DNA of 43,075 nucleotides from Frigoribacterium faeni. Lineage in GTDB: Bacteria; Actinomycetota; Actinomycetes; Actinomycetales; Microbacteriaceae. Made by a program: the position numbers and the translations under genes. Within the stretch, counting starts at the first letter, position 1. Each line of letters opens with the position of its first letter. The DNA lies in contig NZ_BJUV01000023.1 in assembly GCF_007988805.1 (NCBI RefSeq), positions 1 through 43,075 of the forward strand, given 5' to 3'. Under the pieces are notes generated by a model. It ran no database searches. It saw only the letters and a program-made list of their open reading frames with translations, and was not told the origin of the DNA. Positions 11,550 through 19,542 of the stretch are shown here, in pieces.

Positions 11550-12563
11550 ATGCGCGCGACCGTGAAAGACGTGGCGGCCCGGGCGGGGGTGTCGCCGAAG
11601 ACGGTCTCGAACGTCATCAACGGCGTCGTGCCGGTCAACGCCGACACCCGGGCGAGGGTCGAGGAGGCGCTGGTCGCCCTCGACTACGTGCCGAACCTCA
11701 GCGCGCGGGGACTCCGCAACGGCCGCACCGGCGCCATCGCCCTGGCGTTCCCCGACCTCGCCACCCCGTACAGCGCCGAGATGTCGCACTGGTTCGTCGA
11801 GGTCGCCCACGAACGGGGCTGGTCGGTCCAGCTCGAGCAGACCGGCCTGCGGCCCGAGCGGGAGGGCGAGCTGCTGCTGCGCGGCAAGGAGCACCTCGTC
11901 GACGGCCTCGTGCTGAACCCGACGAGCATCGACGAGAGCGCCATCGTCGGCGCCGAGTCGCTGCCCCCCGTGGTCGTGATCGGCGAGGTCGAGCAGAGCC
12001 TCGTCGACCAGGTGCGCGTCGACAGCGTCGCCGCGGCCCGCGACATGACCGACCACCTGATCGGGCTCGGGCACCGGCGCATCGCCGTGCTCGGCAGCTC
12101 GGGCGGCGACTTCGACACGGCCACGGCCCGGGCCCGCACGCAGGGCTGGGTGGAGGCGATGACGGCCGCGGGGCTCCCCGTCGGGGAGGACCTCCGCTGG
12201 TCGTGCCCGTCGTGGTCGCCCGGCGCCGCCGCCGCCGCGACCGCCGACGCCCTCGGACGCCACGGCGCCCCGGACGCCCTCTTCTGCTTCACCGACTCGC
12301 TCGCCATCGGCGCGGTCCACGCGCTCTGGTCGGCCGGGCTGAGCGTGCCGGGCGACGTCTCGGTCGCCGGCTTCGACGACGTCGCCGACGGACGCTTCAT
12401 GACCCCGCCGCTGACCACCGTGAGCAACGACAAGCGGCTCTTCGCCGAACGGACGCTCGAACTGCTGGCCGCGCGGATCCTCGACCGCGACCGCCCGCCC
12501 GAGCTGGTGCTCATCCCGTCCACGGTCGTCGCCCGCGCCAGCACGGCCCCACGACGCGGCTGA
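11550..12563 (+). CDS. LacI-family transcriptional regulator
   Basis: Repressor with an N-terminal LacI helix-turn-helix (TVKDVAARAGVSPKTVSNVINGVVPVNADTR, residues 3-33), the hinge helix SARGLRNGRTGAI, and a periplasmic-binding-protein-like sugar domain ending STVVARASTAPRRG. The DALFCFTDSLAIGAVHAL and VPGDVSVAGFDDV stretches are standard. The 337-residue length is normal. It lies 1.5 kb upstream of the arabinoside importer, whose promoter carries a LacI-type operator (14006-14019), so it may be its repressor. The intervening azl genes make that uncertain. Confidence 0.92.
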   Translation: MRATVKDVAARAGVSPKTVSNVINGVVPVNADTRARVEEALVALDYVPNLSARGLRNGRTGAIALAFPDLATPYSAEMSHWFVEVAHERGWSVQLEQTGLRPEREGELLLRGKEHLVDGLVLNPTSIDESAIVGAESLPPVVVIGEVEQSLVDQVRVDSVAAARDMTDHLIGLGHRRIAVLGSSGGDFDTATARARTQGWVEAMTAAGLPVGEDLRWSCPSWSPGAAAAATADALGRHGAPDALFCFTDSLAIGAVHALWSAGLSVPGDVSVAGFDDVADGRFMTPPLTTVSNDKRLFAERTLELLAARILDRDRPPELVLIPSTVVARASTAPRRG

Positions 12564-12594
12564 ACCCGGGGGAGAACGAGCGTCCCGCTCCCGC

Positions 12595-12600
12595 TAGGGT
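12595..12600 (+). promoter_or_regulatory. -10 box of the 76-residue membrane protein gene
   Basis: TAGGGT lies 27 bases before ATG 12628, and GAAGGG stands at a ribosome-site distance. Unlike its neighbours this gene therefore has a short leader. Confidence 0.45.
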
Positions 12601-12627
12601 GAGCGGACCTCGACCGAAGGGCCGCTC

Positions 12628-12858
12628 ATGAACACCGCCACCGTCGTCATCGCGCTGATCGTCTTCGCGATCGTCGCCCTCACCGTCGTCGTCGCCCTCC
12701 GCGAGCGTCGCGCCCGCGCGCTGGCCGCCCGCCTCGACACGGCCGACGCCGGCTCGGGCACCCGCGACCTGGCCGACGCGCTCCGCGAGCAGTCCGCCTC
12801 CCGCGGCGAGGCCGGCGGCTCGTCGTGGAGCGCGGCCGGCAAGAACTCCGCCGGCTGA
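12628..12858 (+). CDS. Small single-span membrane protein, unknown function
   Basis: The 76 residues start MNTATVVIALIVFAIVALTVVVAL, a clear membrane helix, followed by a positively charged RERRARALAARL segment and a polar tail ending SWSAAGKNSAG. Topology is probably N-out with the tail in the cytoplasm. No family recognised. Supported as real by a -10 box (12595-12600), a GAAGGG ribosome site and GC-rich third codon positions. It lies between a LacI regulator and azlC, both with their own promoters. Confidence 0.7.
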   Translation: MNTATVVIALIVFAIVALTVVVALRERRARALAARLDTADAGSGTRDLADALREQSASRGEAGGSSWSAAGKNSAG

Positions 12859-12903
12859 CCCCGGGGCGCCCCGCCGACCGCCGTCACGGACCGGTGCGGC
12901 CCC

Positions 12904-12909
12904 TACGAT
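12904..12909 (+). promoter_or_regulatory. -10 box of azlCD, leaderless
   Basis: TACGAT lies six bases before GTG 12916; no Shine-Dalgarno sequence intervenes. Confidence 0.55.
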
Positions 12910-12915
12910 GAGACC

Positions 12916-13650
12916 GTGTCGACGCCTGCTGCACCCGTGCCCCTGCGGCGCTCCCCCGGAGTCCGGGTCGGCCTCTCGATCGCCGTCGCGACCGGCCTCT
13001 ACGGCGTCTCGTTCGGGGCGCTCGCCGTCGCCTCCGGCCTGACGGTCGCCCAGGCCTGCGTGCTCAGTCTGCTGCTGTTCTCCGGCGGCTCGCAGTTCGC
13101 CTTCGTCGGCGTGATCGCCGGCGGCGGAGCGGGCTCCGCCGCCGCCGGCGCGGCCGCCCTGCTCGGCATCCGCAACGCGATCTACGGCATGCAGATCAAC
13201 GCGCTGCTGCACCCCCGCGGCCTGCTCCGCCCCGTCGCCGCCCACGTCACCATCGACGAGTCCCTCGCGACGAGCACCGGCCAGTCCGAGCCCGCCGAGC
13301 AGCGTCGCGGCTTCTGGGTCGCGGGCGTCGGCGTCTTCGTCCTCTGGAACCTCTTCACCCTCGTCGGTGCGCTCGCCGGCGACGCGATGGGCGACCCTCG
13401 ACGGTGGGGGCTCGACGGCGCCGCCGTCGCCGCGTTCCTCGCCCTGCTCTGGCCCCGGCTCCGGTCGCGCGACGCAGGGGCGATCGCGGTCGTCTGCGCC
13501 GTGGTGACCGTGATCGCGGTGCCTCTCGTCCCGCCCGGCGTGCCGATCGTGCTGGCCGCGGTCGTCGCCGCCGCCCTCGGCTGGTTCGGAGCGCGCGAGC
13601 CCCGACCCGACGAGCACCGACCCGACGAGCACCGAGGAGGCGCGGCGTGA
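12916..13650 (+). CDS. azlC: AzlC-family branched-chain amino acid exporter, large subunit
   Basis: Large subunit of the two-part AzlCD (BrnFE-like) exporter for branched-chain amino acids, in the inner membrane. The 244 residues include the conserved LLFSGGSQFAFVGVI segment (about 50-65) and GIRNAIYGMQIN (about 85-96), with seven or eight helices. The C-terminus carries a direct repeat, PRPDEHRPDEHRGGAA, coded by a 15-bp duplication and a dispersed-repeat copy (13632-13647). The stop overlaps the azlD start by four bases (GTGA). Start GTG 12916 chosen by the leaderless promoter. Confidence 0.9.
   Translation: MSTPAAPVPLRRSPGVRVGLSIAVATGLYGVSFGALAVASGLTVAQACVLSLLLFSGGSQFAFVGVIAGGGAGSAAAGAAALLGIRNAIYGMQINALLHPRGLLRPVAAHVTIDESLATSTGQSEPAEQRRGFWVAGVGVFVLWNLFTLVGALAGDAMGDPRRWGLDGAAVAAFLALLWPRLRSRDAGAIAVVCAVVTVIAVPLVPPGVPIVLAAVVAAALGWFGAREPRPDEHRPDEHRGGAA
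13632..13647 (-). repeat. Dispersed GC-rich repeat copy at the azlC/azlD junction
   Basis: CCGAGGAGGCGCGGCG, the reverse complement of the window-wide repeat. Its GAGGAGG falls at ribosome-site distance (seven bases) before GTG 13647, so the repeat appears to supply the Shine-Dalgarno sequence of azlD. Confidence 0.7.
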
Positions 13651-13958
13651 GCACCTGGATCTGGATCGCCGTCGCCTGCCTGGTCGCGTACCTGACGAAG
13701 CTCGTCGGCTACCTCGTGCCCCGCTCGCTGCTGTCGAACCCCCGGGTGGCGCGGGTCGCCGGGACCCTCACGGTCGGGCTCCTCGCCTCGCTGACCATCG
13801 CCAACACGGTGGCGACCGGGCAGCAGCTGGTCGTCGACGCCCGACTCGGGGCGCTGGTCGCGGCGGGGATCGCCCTGGTGCTCCGGGCGCCGTTCCTCGT
13901 CGTCGTGATCGCGGGGGCGGCGACCGCCGCCGGGCTGCGCCTCCTCGGCCTCCCCTGA
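13647..13958 (+). CDS. azlD: AzlD-family branched-chain amino acid exporter, small subunit
   Basis: Small partner of AzlC. The 103 residues form about four helices with the typical LTKLVGYLVPRSLL segment near the N-terminus and RAPFLVVVIAGAATAAGLRLLG at the end. GTG 13647 overlaps the azlC stop by four bases and has GAGGAGG upstream, so the two are translationally coupled. Length is normal for the family. Confidence 0.9.
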   Translation: MSTWIWIAVACLVAYLTKLVGYLVPRSLLSNPRVARVAGTLTVGLLASLTIANTVATGQQLVVDARLGALVAAGIALVLRAPFLVVVIAGAATAAGLRLLGLP

Positions 13959-14005
13959 GCCGCGCACACCCGTCGGCTCGGTTCGCGATGCCTCTTGCGC
14001 TCGCA

Positions 14006-14019
14006 TTACAACGATGTAA
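14006..14019. promoter_or_regulatory. LacI-family operator upstream of the arabinoside importer
   Basis: TTACAACGATGTAA is a near-perfect inverted repeat (TTACA arms around ACGA), the usual shape of actinobacterial LacI-family operators. It lies 41 bases before the substrate-binding protein start. The regulators at 11550 or elsewhere could bind it. Confidence 0.65.
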
Positions 14020-14059
14020 AGCTGTCGGCAGTCGACGACTCACAAAGGAGTGAACCCCG

Positions 14060-15406
14060 ATGACACCACCCCCACCCCCCTCGCGGCCCGGCCTCAGCCG
14101 CCGCAACCTCCTGGTCGGCGGTGCGGCCCTGCTCGGCGGCGCCTTCGCCGTCGGCGGCCTGGCCGGCTGCTCGACCGTCGGCGGCGCCACCGGCGCCGGC
14201 GGTGTCGCCCCGCTGGACTTCTGGCATCTGCTGAGCGGCGGCGACGGCGTCAAGATGTCGACGCTCGTCGACCAGGCCAACGCCGAGAACCCCGAGTTCC
14301 ACGCGACGCAGACCGTGCTCGCCTGGGGCACCCCGTACTACACGAAGCTCGCCATGGCCTCGGCCGGCGGCCGCGCGCCCGACGTCGCGATCATGCACGC
14401 CTCGCGGGTGCCCGGCTACGCGCCCGGCGGCCTGCTCGACCCGTGGGACGTCGAGAAGCTGGCCTCGTACGGCCTGCGCGAGGCGGACTTCCCGCCCGCC
14501 GTCTGGCAGGCCGGGTTCAGCGGAGAAGAGCTCTACTCGATCGCGCTCGACTCGCACCCGTTCATCCTGCTGTACAACACCGACATCGCCGAGCGGGCCG
14601 GGGTCCTCGGCGACGACGGCCGTCTCGTCGAGATCACCAGTCCCGAGCGGTTCCTCGAGGTCGCGAACGCCATGCAGGAGGTGACCGGCAAGCACGGCGC
14701 GTCGTGGGGCTACCTGAACGACGGCGCGCAGCTCTGGCGCATGTTCTACACGTTCTACAAGCAGCTCGGAGCCGAGATGGTGCTCCGCGAAGGAGGGACG
14801 GTCGAGTACGACGAGGCCGCCGCGGTCACCGCGCTCGAGTTCATGCAGAGGCTGACCGACGGCACGGCGATGGCGACCGCCTCCGACATCCAGTCGGGCA
14901 TCGCCGAGTTCGTCAGCGGCGAGAGCGGCATGCTGTTCACCGGCGTGTGGGAGGTGCCGAGCGCCCAGAACGCCGGCATCCCCTTCGACGCGAGCATCAT
15001 CCCGACGCTCTTCGGCACCCCTGCGGTCTACGCCGACTCGCACGCGTTCGTGCTGCCTCGTCAGAGCACGGTCGACGCGACCACGCGCGAGGACGTCTAC
15101 AAGATGGTCTCCACCATCCTCAAGGACTCGATCTCGTGGGCCGAAGCCGGGCACATCCCCGCGTACCGGCCGGTCGTCGACAGCAGCGCCTACGCCGAGC
15201 TGCGCCCGCAGGCGAACTACGCCGAGGCGGCCGACTACCTGAACTACGACCCGCCGGCCTGGTTCAGCGGCTCGGGGTCGGACTTCCAGACGTACTTCCT
15301 CGACACGGTGCAGTCCGTGGTGCTCGCCAAGGACGACGCCGCCGCCGGCATGCGCGCCTTCGTCGACCGCGTGAACACGCAGCTCTCGAGACCGGCACCG
15401 GTGTGA
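14060..15406 (+). CDS. Sugar ABC importer, substrate-binding lipoprotein (arabinoside locus)
   Basis: Extracellular solute-binding protein of family 1. It has a twin-arginine-like signal (GLSRRNLLVGGAALLGG, residues 11-27) and a lipobox LAGC near residue 37, so it is probably exported folded and lipid-anchored outside the membrane. The mature part has typical SBP features (LDFWHLLSGGDG; YNTDIAERAG; MLFTGVWEVPSAQNAGIPF). The 448-residue length is normal. ATG 14060 has AAAGGAG at proper distance. It heads an operon with two permeases and a GH51 arabinofuranosidase, so the ligand is probably an arabinose-containing oligosaccharide. Confidence 0.92.
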   Translation: MTPPPPPSRPGLSRRNLLVGGAALLGGAFAVGGLAGCSTVGGATGAGGVAPLDFWHLLSGGDGVKMSTLVDQANAENPEFHATQTVLAWGTPYYTKLAMASAGGRAPDVAIMHASRVPGYAPGGLLDPWDVEKLASYGLREADFPPAVWQAGFSGEELYSIALDSHPFILLYNTDIAERAGVLGDDGRLVEITSPERFLEVANAMQEVTGKHGASWGYLNDGAQLWRMFYTFYKQLGAEMVLREGGTVEYDEAAAVTALEFMQRLTDGTAMATASDIQSGIAEFVSGESGMLFTGVWEVPSAQNAGIPFDASIIPTLFGTPAVYADSHAFVLPRQSTVDATTREDVYKMVSTILKDSISWAEAGHIPAYRPVVDSSAYAELRPQANYAEAADYLNYDPPAWFSGSGSDFQTYFLDTVQSVVLAKDDAAAGMRAFVDRVNTQLSRPAPV

Positions 15407-15413
15407 TCGCCAC

Positions 15414-15430
15414 GACCCGCGCCTCCTCGG
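15414..15430 (+). repeat. Dispersed GC-rich repeat, exact consensus copy
   Basis: GACCCGCGCCTCCTCGG in the 85-bp gap between the binding-protein stop and the first permease start. Confidence 0.85.
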
Positions 15431-15491
15431 CCACCGCCGCTCCGACGGCACCGCAGCACCCCACGACGCACGACGACGAAGGAGTCGACCT

Positions 15492-16469
15492 GTGACCTCC
15501 ACCACGGTCAAGGCCCGCGGGGCCGCGCCCGACACGAGAGCGAGAGCGGCGAGCCGCTCCGCCGTCCGACCGACCACCCGGCTGCGTCCGGGCGCCCATG
15601 GAGACAACCGGATCGGCTGGGGCTTCGCGGCGCCGTTCGCGATCCTCTTCGGCCTGTTCCTGGTCTGGCCCGTCGTGCACGGGCTGTACCTCAGCTTCAC
15701 CGGCCAGAGCCTCACCGGCTCGGGCGGCGAGCTGATCGGGGTCGCCAACTACGCCGAGGCGTTCGCCGACGCGGCGATGTGGCGCTCGATGCTCAACACG
15801 CTGTGGTTCACGGTGCTGAGCACGATCCCGCTCGTCGTCATCGCGCTGCTGCTGGCGCTGCTGGTCAACACCGGCCTGCCCGGCCAGTGGCTCTGGCGGC
15901 TGAGCTTCTTCCTGCCGTACCTGCTGGCCTCGACCGTCGTGTCGCTGTTCTGGATCCAGCTCTACAGCCCCACGCTCGGCCCGATCAACAACGTCCTGGC
16001 CACGATCGGCCTGCCGCAGCCGGCCTGGCTGCAGGACCCGGACACCGCCATGATCGCCGTCGTCGCGACGACCGTCTGGTGGACGGTCGGCTTCAACTTC
16101 CTGCTCTACCTGGCCGCGCTGCAGAACATCCCCGACCAGCAGTACGAGGCCGCATCGCTCGACGGCGCCGGACGCTGGCGATCGCTCGTGTCGATCACGA
16201 TCCCCCAGCTGGGGCCGACCACCGGGCTGATCGTCGTCCTGCAGGTGCTCGCGTCGCTCAAGGTCTTCGACCAGATCTACCAGATGACCACCGGCGGTCC
16301 GGCGGGCACCACCCGCTCCGCCGTCCAGTACATCTTCGACACCGGGTTCACCGGCTACCGGTTCGGCTACTCGTCGGCCATCTCGTACATCTTCTTCGCC
16401 CTCATCATCGTCATCTCGGTCGCCCAGTTCGCCGTCGCGGCGCAGCGCCGGAAAGGAGCACAGCGATGA
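15492..16469 (+). CDS. Sugar ABC importer permease, MalF/UgpA type
   Basis: First membrane subunit of the arabinoside importer. The 325 residues have a charged N-terminus of about 40 residues and six helices. The EAA loop that contacts the ATPase reads EAASLDGAGRWRSLVSITIPQLGP (about 218-241). GTG 15492 follows GAAGGAG. The stop overlaps the next permease by four bases (ATGA). Confidence 0.92.
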   Translation: MTSTTVKARGAAPDTRARAASRSAVRPTTRLRPGAHGDNRIGWGFAAPFAILFGLFLVWPVVHGLYLSFTGQSLTGSGGELIGVANYAEAFADAAMWRSMLNTLWFTVLSTIPLVVIALLLALLVNTGLPGQWLWRLSFFLPYLLASTVVSLFWIQLYSPTLGPINNVLATIGLPQPAWLQDPDTAMIAVVATTVWWTVGFNFLLYLAALQNIPDQQYEAASLDGAGRWRSLVSITIPQLGPTTGLIVVLQVLASLKVFDQIYQMTTGGPAGTTRSAVQYIFDTGFTGYRFGYSSAISYIFFALIIVISVAQFAVAAQRRKGAQR

Positions 16470-17377
16470 CCGCCCCCGCCGTCGCCCCGGGCAGCGGTCT
16501 CCGCGCCCCCACCGCCGACCGAGCCCCTCGTCCGCACAAGCCCGGGCAGCGCCGGTTCGGGCCGCTCGCCGTCGCCAGCGTCGTCGTGCTGATCGTCCTG
16601 GCCGTCCTCTGGCTGCTGCCGTTCCTCTGGTCGCTGTCGACCTCGTTCAAGAGCGAGGCGGACGCCGCCGCCACACCCCAGACCTGGCTGCCGGCCGGAG
16701 GCTTCACCCTCGACGCCTACCGCGCCGTGCTCGAGCAGGGGAACATCCCGACCTGGCTGTTCAACAGCCTGTTCACCTCGGTCGTCATCACCGTGATCGT
16801 CGTCGCGACGTCGGCCCTGGTCGCCTACGCCTTCTCGAGGCTCGACTTCGCCGGCAAGAGGTGGCTCTACATCGCGACCATCGCGTCGATCATCGTGCCG
16901 CCGCAGGTGCTGATCGTGCCGCTGTTCTACCAGATGCTCGCCTTCAACATGGTCGACACCTACTGGGGCATCATCCTGCCGCAGGCGATCGCACCGGCCA
17001 TGGTGTTCGTGCTGAAGAAGTTCTTCGACCAGGTGCCGATCGAGCTCGAGGACGCCGCCCGCGTCGACGGCGCCGGACGCGTCCGGGTGTTCTTCACCAT
17101 CCTCCTGCCCCTGTCGCGCCCCATCCTCGGGGCCGTGTCGATCTTCGTGTTCATCGGGGCGTGGAACAACTTCCTCTGGCCGTTCATCGTCACGAACGAC
17201 GCGTCGCTGCTGACGCTCCCGGTCGGGCTGCAGACGATCAAGAGCGCGTACGGCATCCAGTACGCCCAGAACATGGCCGCGGCGATCCTCGCCGCGCTGC
17301 CGCTCATCCTGGTGTTCCTGTTCTTCCAGCGACAGATCATCAAGGGCATCTCGACCACCGGATTCGGGGGGCAGTGA
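16466..17377 (+). CDS. Sugar ABC importer permease, MalG/UgpE type
   Basis: Second membrane subunit, 303 residues with six helices. The EAA loop is EDAARVDGAGRVRVFFTILLPLSRP (about 193-217), and the C-terminal QRQIIKGISTTGFGGQ is typical of MalG-type subunits. ATG 16466 overlaps the previous stop and has GAAAGGAG. No ATPase gene follows, so a shared MsiK-type ATPase from elsewhere is presumed. Confidence 0.92.
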   Translation: MTAPAVAPGSGLRAPTADRAPRPHKPGQRRFGPLAVASVVVLIVLAVLWLLPFLWSLSTSFKSEADAAATPQTWLPAGGFTLDAYRAVLEQGNIPTWLFNSLFTSVVITVIVVATSALVAYAFSRLDFAGKRWLYIATIASIIVPPQVLIVPLFYQMLAFNMVDTYWGIILPQAIAPAMVFVLKKFFDQVPIELEDAARVDGAGRVRVFFTILLPLSRPILGAVSIFVFIGAWNNFLWPFIVTNDASLLTLPVGLQTIKSAYGIQYAQNMAAAILAALPLILVFLFFQRQIIKGISTTGFGGQ

Positions 17378-17453
17378 CCACCGCGTCCACCCGACCCGAG
17401 CCTCCTCGTCCTCTCCCTCCGCCTGCACGCCACCCTCTTCACCAAGGAGCACC

Positions 17454-18989
17454 ATGTCCACCGCCCGCATCACCGTCGACCGCGAGTTCACGATCGGCCC
17501 GGTCCCCCGCCGCCTCTTCGGTTCGTTCGTCGAGCACATGGGCCGCTGCGTCTACAGCGGCATCTACGAGCCCGGTCACGCCACCGCCGACGAGAACGGC
17601 TTCCGCCAGGACGTCCTCGACCTGACCAGGGAGCTCGGCGCCACCGTCATCCGCTACCCCGGGGGCAACTTCGTGTCCGGGTACGACTGGGAGGACGGGG
17701 TCGGTCCGGTCGACCAGCGGCCCCGCCGGCTCGACGGCGCCTGGCACACCGTCGAGACCAACGCCTTCGGACTGCACGAGTTCGTCGAGTGGTCGAAGCG
17801 GGCCGGCACCGAGGTGATGGAGGCCGTCAACCTCGGCACGCGCGGCGTCGACGCGGCCCGCGAGCTCGTCGAGTACGCGAACCACCCCGGCGGAACCGCC
17901 CTCAGCGACCGCCGCATCGCCAACGGCGCGAAGGACCCGTTCGACATCAAGCTCTGGTGCCTCGGCAACGAGCTCGACGGACCCTGGCAGATCGGCCACA
18001 AGACGGCGACGGAGTACGGCCGGCTGGCGCAGGAGGCGGCGAAGGCGATGAAGTTCGTCGACCCGACCATCGAGCTCGTCGCGGTCGGCAGCTCGGGCCG
18101 CTCGATGCCGACCTTCGGCAGCTGGGAGCACGAGGTGCTCACCCACGCCTACGACGAGGTCGACTACGTGTCGATGCACGCCTACTACCAGGAGCACGAC
18201 GGCGACGCCGAGAGCTTCCTCGCGACGGGCGTCGACATGGACGCCTTCATCGAGGAGGTCGTCTCGACCGTCGACGGCGTCAAGGCCGCGGGCAAGCACT
18301 CGAAGCGGATCAACCTCTCCTTCGACGAGTGGAACGTCTGGTACCAGACCGGTCTCGACACCGACGACCAGCCGCACAACGTCTCGAAGGGCTGGGTCGA
18401 GCACCCTCGGCTGATCGAGGACCAGTACAACGTCACCGACGCGGTCGTGGTGGGGACGTTCCTCAACTCGCTGCTGCGTCACGGCGACCGGGTGCACATC
18501 GCCAACCAGGCGCAGCTCGTCAACGTGATCGCGCCGATCCGCAGCGAGCAGGGCGGGCCCGCCTGGCGGCAGACGATCTTCTGGCCGTTCGCGCGCATGG
18601 CCGCGCTCGCCACCGGGCAGATCCTCCGCACCCTCGTCACGAGCGACAGGATCGACACGGCGAAGTACGGCGACGCCGACCTGGTCGACGTCAGCGCGAC
18701 CTACGACGAGGAGACCGGCAGACTGGCGTTCTTCCTCGCCAACCGCGGCCTGGAGGAGGCCGCCGACGTCGAGCTCGCCCTGCGCGGCTTCGCGGGCGGC
18801 CGCGTCACCCGCGCCGAGCTGCTGACCGTGCCCGAGGGCGGCGACCGCTTCACGTCGAACACCGAGCACGCGCAGGACGCCGTCGGCCTCGTGCCGCTGA
18901 CCGGCGTCGCGGTCGACGGCGGCACCGCCCGCCTGACCCTGCCCGCGCTGTCGTGGGCGGTCGTCGAGCTCGAGGTCGGCCGGGCCTGA
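17454..18989 (+). CDS. abfA: Alpha-L-arabinofuranosidase, glycoside hydrolase family 51
   Basis: Releases terminal alpha-L-arabinofuranose from arabino-oligosaccharides. No signal peptide, so it acts in the cytoplasm on imported sugars. GH51 hallmarks: YPGGNFVSGYDWEDGVGP (about 66-83), acid/base glutamate in WCLGNELDGPWQ (about residue 172), and the nucleophile glutamate in FDEWNVWY (about residue 291). A C-terminal beta domain follows (ALRGFAGGRVTRAELLT). The 511-residue length is typical. ATG 17454 has AAGGAG. Last gene of the importer operon, 76 bases after the permease. Confidence 0.95.
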   Translation: MSTARITVDREFTIGPVPRRLFGSFVEHMGRCVYSGIYEPGHATADENGFRQDVLDLTRELGATVIRYPGGNFVSGYDWEDGVGPVDQRPRRLDGAWHTVETNAFGLHEFVEWSKRAGTEVMEAVNLGTRGVDAARELVEYANHPGGTALSDRRIANGAKDPFDIKLWCLGNELDGPWQIGHKTATEYGRLAQEAAKAMKFVDPTIELVAVGSSGRSMPTFGSWEHEVLTHAYDEVDYVSMHAYYQEHDGDAESFLATGVDMDAFIEEVVSTVDGVKAAGKHSKRINLSFDEWNVWYQTGLDTDDQPHNVSKGWVEHPRLIEDQYNVTDAVVVGTFLNSLLRHGDRVHIANQAQLVNVIAPIRSEQGGPAWRQTIFWPFARMAALATGQILRTLVTSDRIDTAKYGDADLVDVSATYDEETGRLAFFLANRGLEEAADVELALRGFAGGRVTRAELLTVPEGGDRFTSNTEHAQDAVGLVPLTGVAVDGGTARLTLPALSWAVVELEVGRA

Positions 18990-19005
18990 CGGCCGTCCCC
19001 AGCCG

Positions 19006-19044
19006 AGGAGGCGCGGTGCCGGTCCGACCGGCACCGCGCCTCCT
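19006..19044. terminator. Perfect 18-bp hairpin made of two inverted dispersed-repeat copies
   Basis: Arms 19006-19023 and 19027-19044 are perfect complements with a CCG loop. Each arm begins or ends with the AGGAGGCGCGG repeat. It lies 17 bases after the abfA stop and 39 bases before the end of the convergent gene at 19083-19490. A bidirectional terminator is likely, though there is no T-tract. Confidence 0.8.
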
Positions 19045-19082
19045 GCGGTCTCCCGTCCCGTCGCGCGGCGGCCGGGCGCGAC

Positions 19083-19490
19083 TCAGCCGCGGGGGCGGAA
19101 GAGCCGGGCGATGCTGTCGCGCACCGACTCCTCGATGGTGTCCGAGAAGCTGTTCGAGTAGCCGAGGGCGTCGCCCGCCGCCGACGAGGCCGTCATCTGG
19201 GCGACGATCTGCTCGCCGTGGTGGGCCCGCGCCTCGCGGACCGACGCGAAGCCCAGGCCGAGCGACGCGGCGGCCGACTCGAGCAGGGCCGCGCGCTGCT
19301 CGTCGGTGCGCGTCAGCGCCTCGGCCAGTTCGCGCACGGAGGCGTCGTCGACGCCGTCGAGCACCCACTGCTCGGCTCTGCTCGGCAGGCTGCCGGCCGA
19401 GAGCATCCCGAGGAGGCGCTTGGCCTCGTCCCCGCGGATCTCGCGTCGGGCGGTGGCCACGTCACGGGGTGCGGGGGTGTCGTCGGTCAT
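19083..19490 (-). CDS. Hypothetical helical protein, 135 residues
   Basis: No family recognised. The sequence begins MTDDTPAPRDVATARREIRGDEAKRLLGML and is rich in charged and alanine residues, suggesting a soluble all-helical protein. It ends SVRDSIARLFRPRG. ATG 19490 is chosen because a TATCGT -10 box (complement of 19498-19503) lies seven bases upstream, giving a leaderless start; an in-frame start further upstream at 19514 would sit above that promoter. Convergent with abfA. Confidence 0.7.
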   Translation of the reverse strand: MTDDTPAPRDVATARREIRGDEAKRLLGMLSAGSLPSRAEQWVLDGVDDASVRELAEALTRTDEQRAALLESAAASLGLGFASVREARAHHGEQIVAQMTASSAAGDALGYSNSFSDTIEESVRDSIARLFRPRG

Positions 19491-19497
19491 GCCCACG

Positions 19498-19503
19498 ACG
19501 ATA
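19498..19503 (-). promoter_or_regulatory. -10 box of the 135-residue gene, leaderless
   Basis: TATCGT on the minus strand, seven bases before ATG 19490. Confidence 0.45.
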
Positions 19504-19542
19504 CCCGGCGGCATCGCAAAGGCCGCCCCCGAGGACGACGGG

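Noticed and set aside
11651-11665. GGAGGCG match in the LacI gene as a dispersed-repeat copy
   Set aside because: It codes the conserved EEALVALDY segment of LacI proteins, so the match is better explained by ordinary codon use.
15779-16465. Upstream extension of the second arabinoside permease
   Set aside because: It is a shadow of the first permease; ATG 16466 has a ribosome site and a four-base overlap.
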